Assembly: GCA_028691595.1 (NCBI GenBank)
Contig: JAQUZA010000223.1
Span: forward strand, 1 to 5,756
Origin: Candidatus Rifleibacteriota bacterium
Lineage (GTDB): Bacteria; Muiribacteriota; Ozemobacteria; Ozemobacterales; Ozemobacteraceae
Direction of reading: 5' to 3'
DNA: 5,756 nt
Numbering within the stretch: the stretch's first letter is position 1; the number at the start of each line of letters is the position of its first letter. A program made the translations under genes and the position numbers. Below, piece after piece: positions 5,360 through 5,756 of the stretch. The notes under the pieces were generated by a model. It was given only the letters and a program-made list of their open reading frames with translations, did not search any database and had not been told where the DNA came from.

Positions 5360-5756
5360 GTGGTGTATAAAGAAGCAAATGGGTTCGAGATTACCGGTTC
5401 CACCAGAGTTTTTGCTCTGATAGGTGACCCGGTGGTACATTCTTTGAGCCCCTCTTTCTGGAATGCTGCTTTCAGGCATTCTGGAACAGATGCAGTTTAC
5501 GTAGCCCTTCAGGTGAGCGAAAAAGATGTCATGACAGCGCTATCAGGCCTTCAGGCAATGCACTTCAGTGGCATCAACGTAACCCGCCCCTTAAAAAGAA
5601 AGGCGGCTGAATTTTGTCGTATTCTGCATGAACCAGCACGAATCACAGGCGTGGTCAATACGATCAGATTTTGCCATAACGGCGCTGAGGGGTGGAATAC
5701 CGACGTGACAGGCCTGCAAAGAATCCTTTCAAGACTGCTCCGTCCCGATTCCAAAG
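5360..5756 (+). CDS. aroE: Shikimate dehydrogenase, N-terminal part (3'-truncated by window)
   Basis: About 132 codons are visible, covering the N-terminal substrate-binding domain of AroE, which reduces 3-dehydroshikimate to shikimate with NADPH in aromatic amino acid synthesis. With GTG 5360 as residue 1, ITG lies at 11-13, IGDPVVHSLSPSF at 21-33, NVTRPLK at 73-79 with catalytic-type Lys79, GVVNT at 97-101 and GWNTDVTGL at 111-119 with the conserved Asp115. The start is chosen because family members begin about ten residues before ITG and no ATG is available there. AGGA at 5344-5347 is a modest ribosome site 12 bases upstream, and GTG 5363 is the alternative start. The usual SPxMHN motif reads SPSFWN (30-35), replacing the common His by Trp. 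The NADP-binding domain would lie beyond the right edge. It follows the STAS gene by 35 bases with no terminator. Confidence 0.9.
   Translation, partial: MVYKEANGFEITGSTRVFALIGDPVVHSLSPSFWNAAFRHSGTDAVYVALQVSEKDVMTALSGLQAMHFSGINVTRPLKRKAAEFCRILHEPARITGVVNTIRFCHNGAEGWNTDVTGLQRILSRLLRPDSK

Overview
The window reads entirely on the + strand: five protein-coding genes, two of them cut by the window edges, with short spacers (the longest gene-free stretch is 138 bases). Base composition is balanced and codon use looks even across all genes. The two export signals (a lipobox and an AxA-type signal peptide), an outer-membrane beta-barrel family protein and a large modular surface protein point to a diderm bacterium. 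PorV/PorQ-type barrels with FlgD-like/C-terminal sorting-like domains are known from Bacteroidota and from several less-studied phyla (Fibrobacterota, Cloacimonadota, Riflebacteria-like lineages and others). The phylum cannot be fixed from this sequence alone.

Layout. Bases 2-2983 are the 3' part of a very long gene for an exported protein made of tandem Ig-like modules. The frame is open to the left edge, so its start lies outside the window. It ends in a PNPA...WD...DG...NGVYFARI module that resembles FlgD Ig-like domains and type IX secretion C-terminal sorting domains. A TPR lipoprotein gene (3057-3737) follows after 73 bases with no terminator visible between them. After a 138-base spacer, which holds a weak promoter candidate and a perfect 6-bp dyad, comes a PorV/PorQ-family outer-membrane barrel gene (3876-4859). 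A very strong intrinsic terminator (4894-4936) closes this block.

Beyond the terminator begins a different, cytoplasmic set: a SpoIIAA/RsbV-like STAS-domain protein (4980-5324) and, 35 bases later, the 5' part of shikimate dehydrogenase aroE, starting at a GTG codon and running off the right edge. A possible sigma70-type promoter for this set is embedded in the terminator itself, with its -35 box in the hairpin loop region and its -10 box in the T-tract.

Working model. The first three genes plausibly form a cell-envelope group: a modular surface or secreted protein with a sorting-like C-terminus, a periplasm-facing or surface TPR lipoprotein, and a PorV-like barrel whose relatives shuttle such C-terminal domains in type IX secretion. 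This is inference from domain type and gene order; no core type IX component (SprA/Sov, PorK-N, PorU) is in the window. The STAS and aroE genes appear to be unrelated neighbours in function. I see no RNA genes, CRISPR, insertion sequences or other mobile elements.
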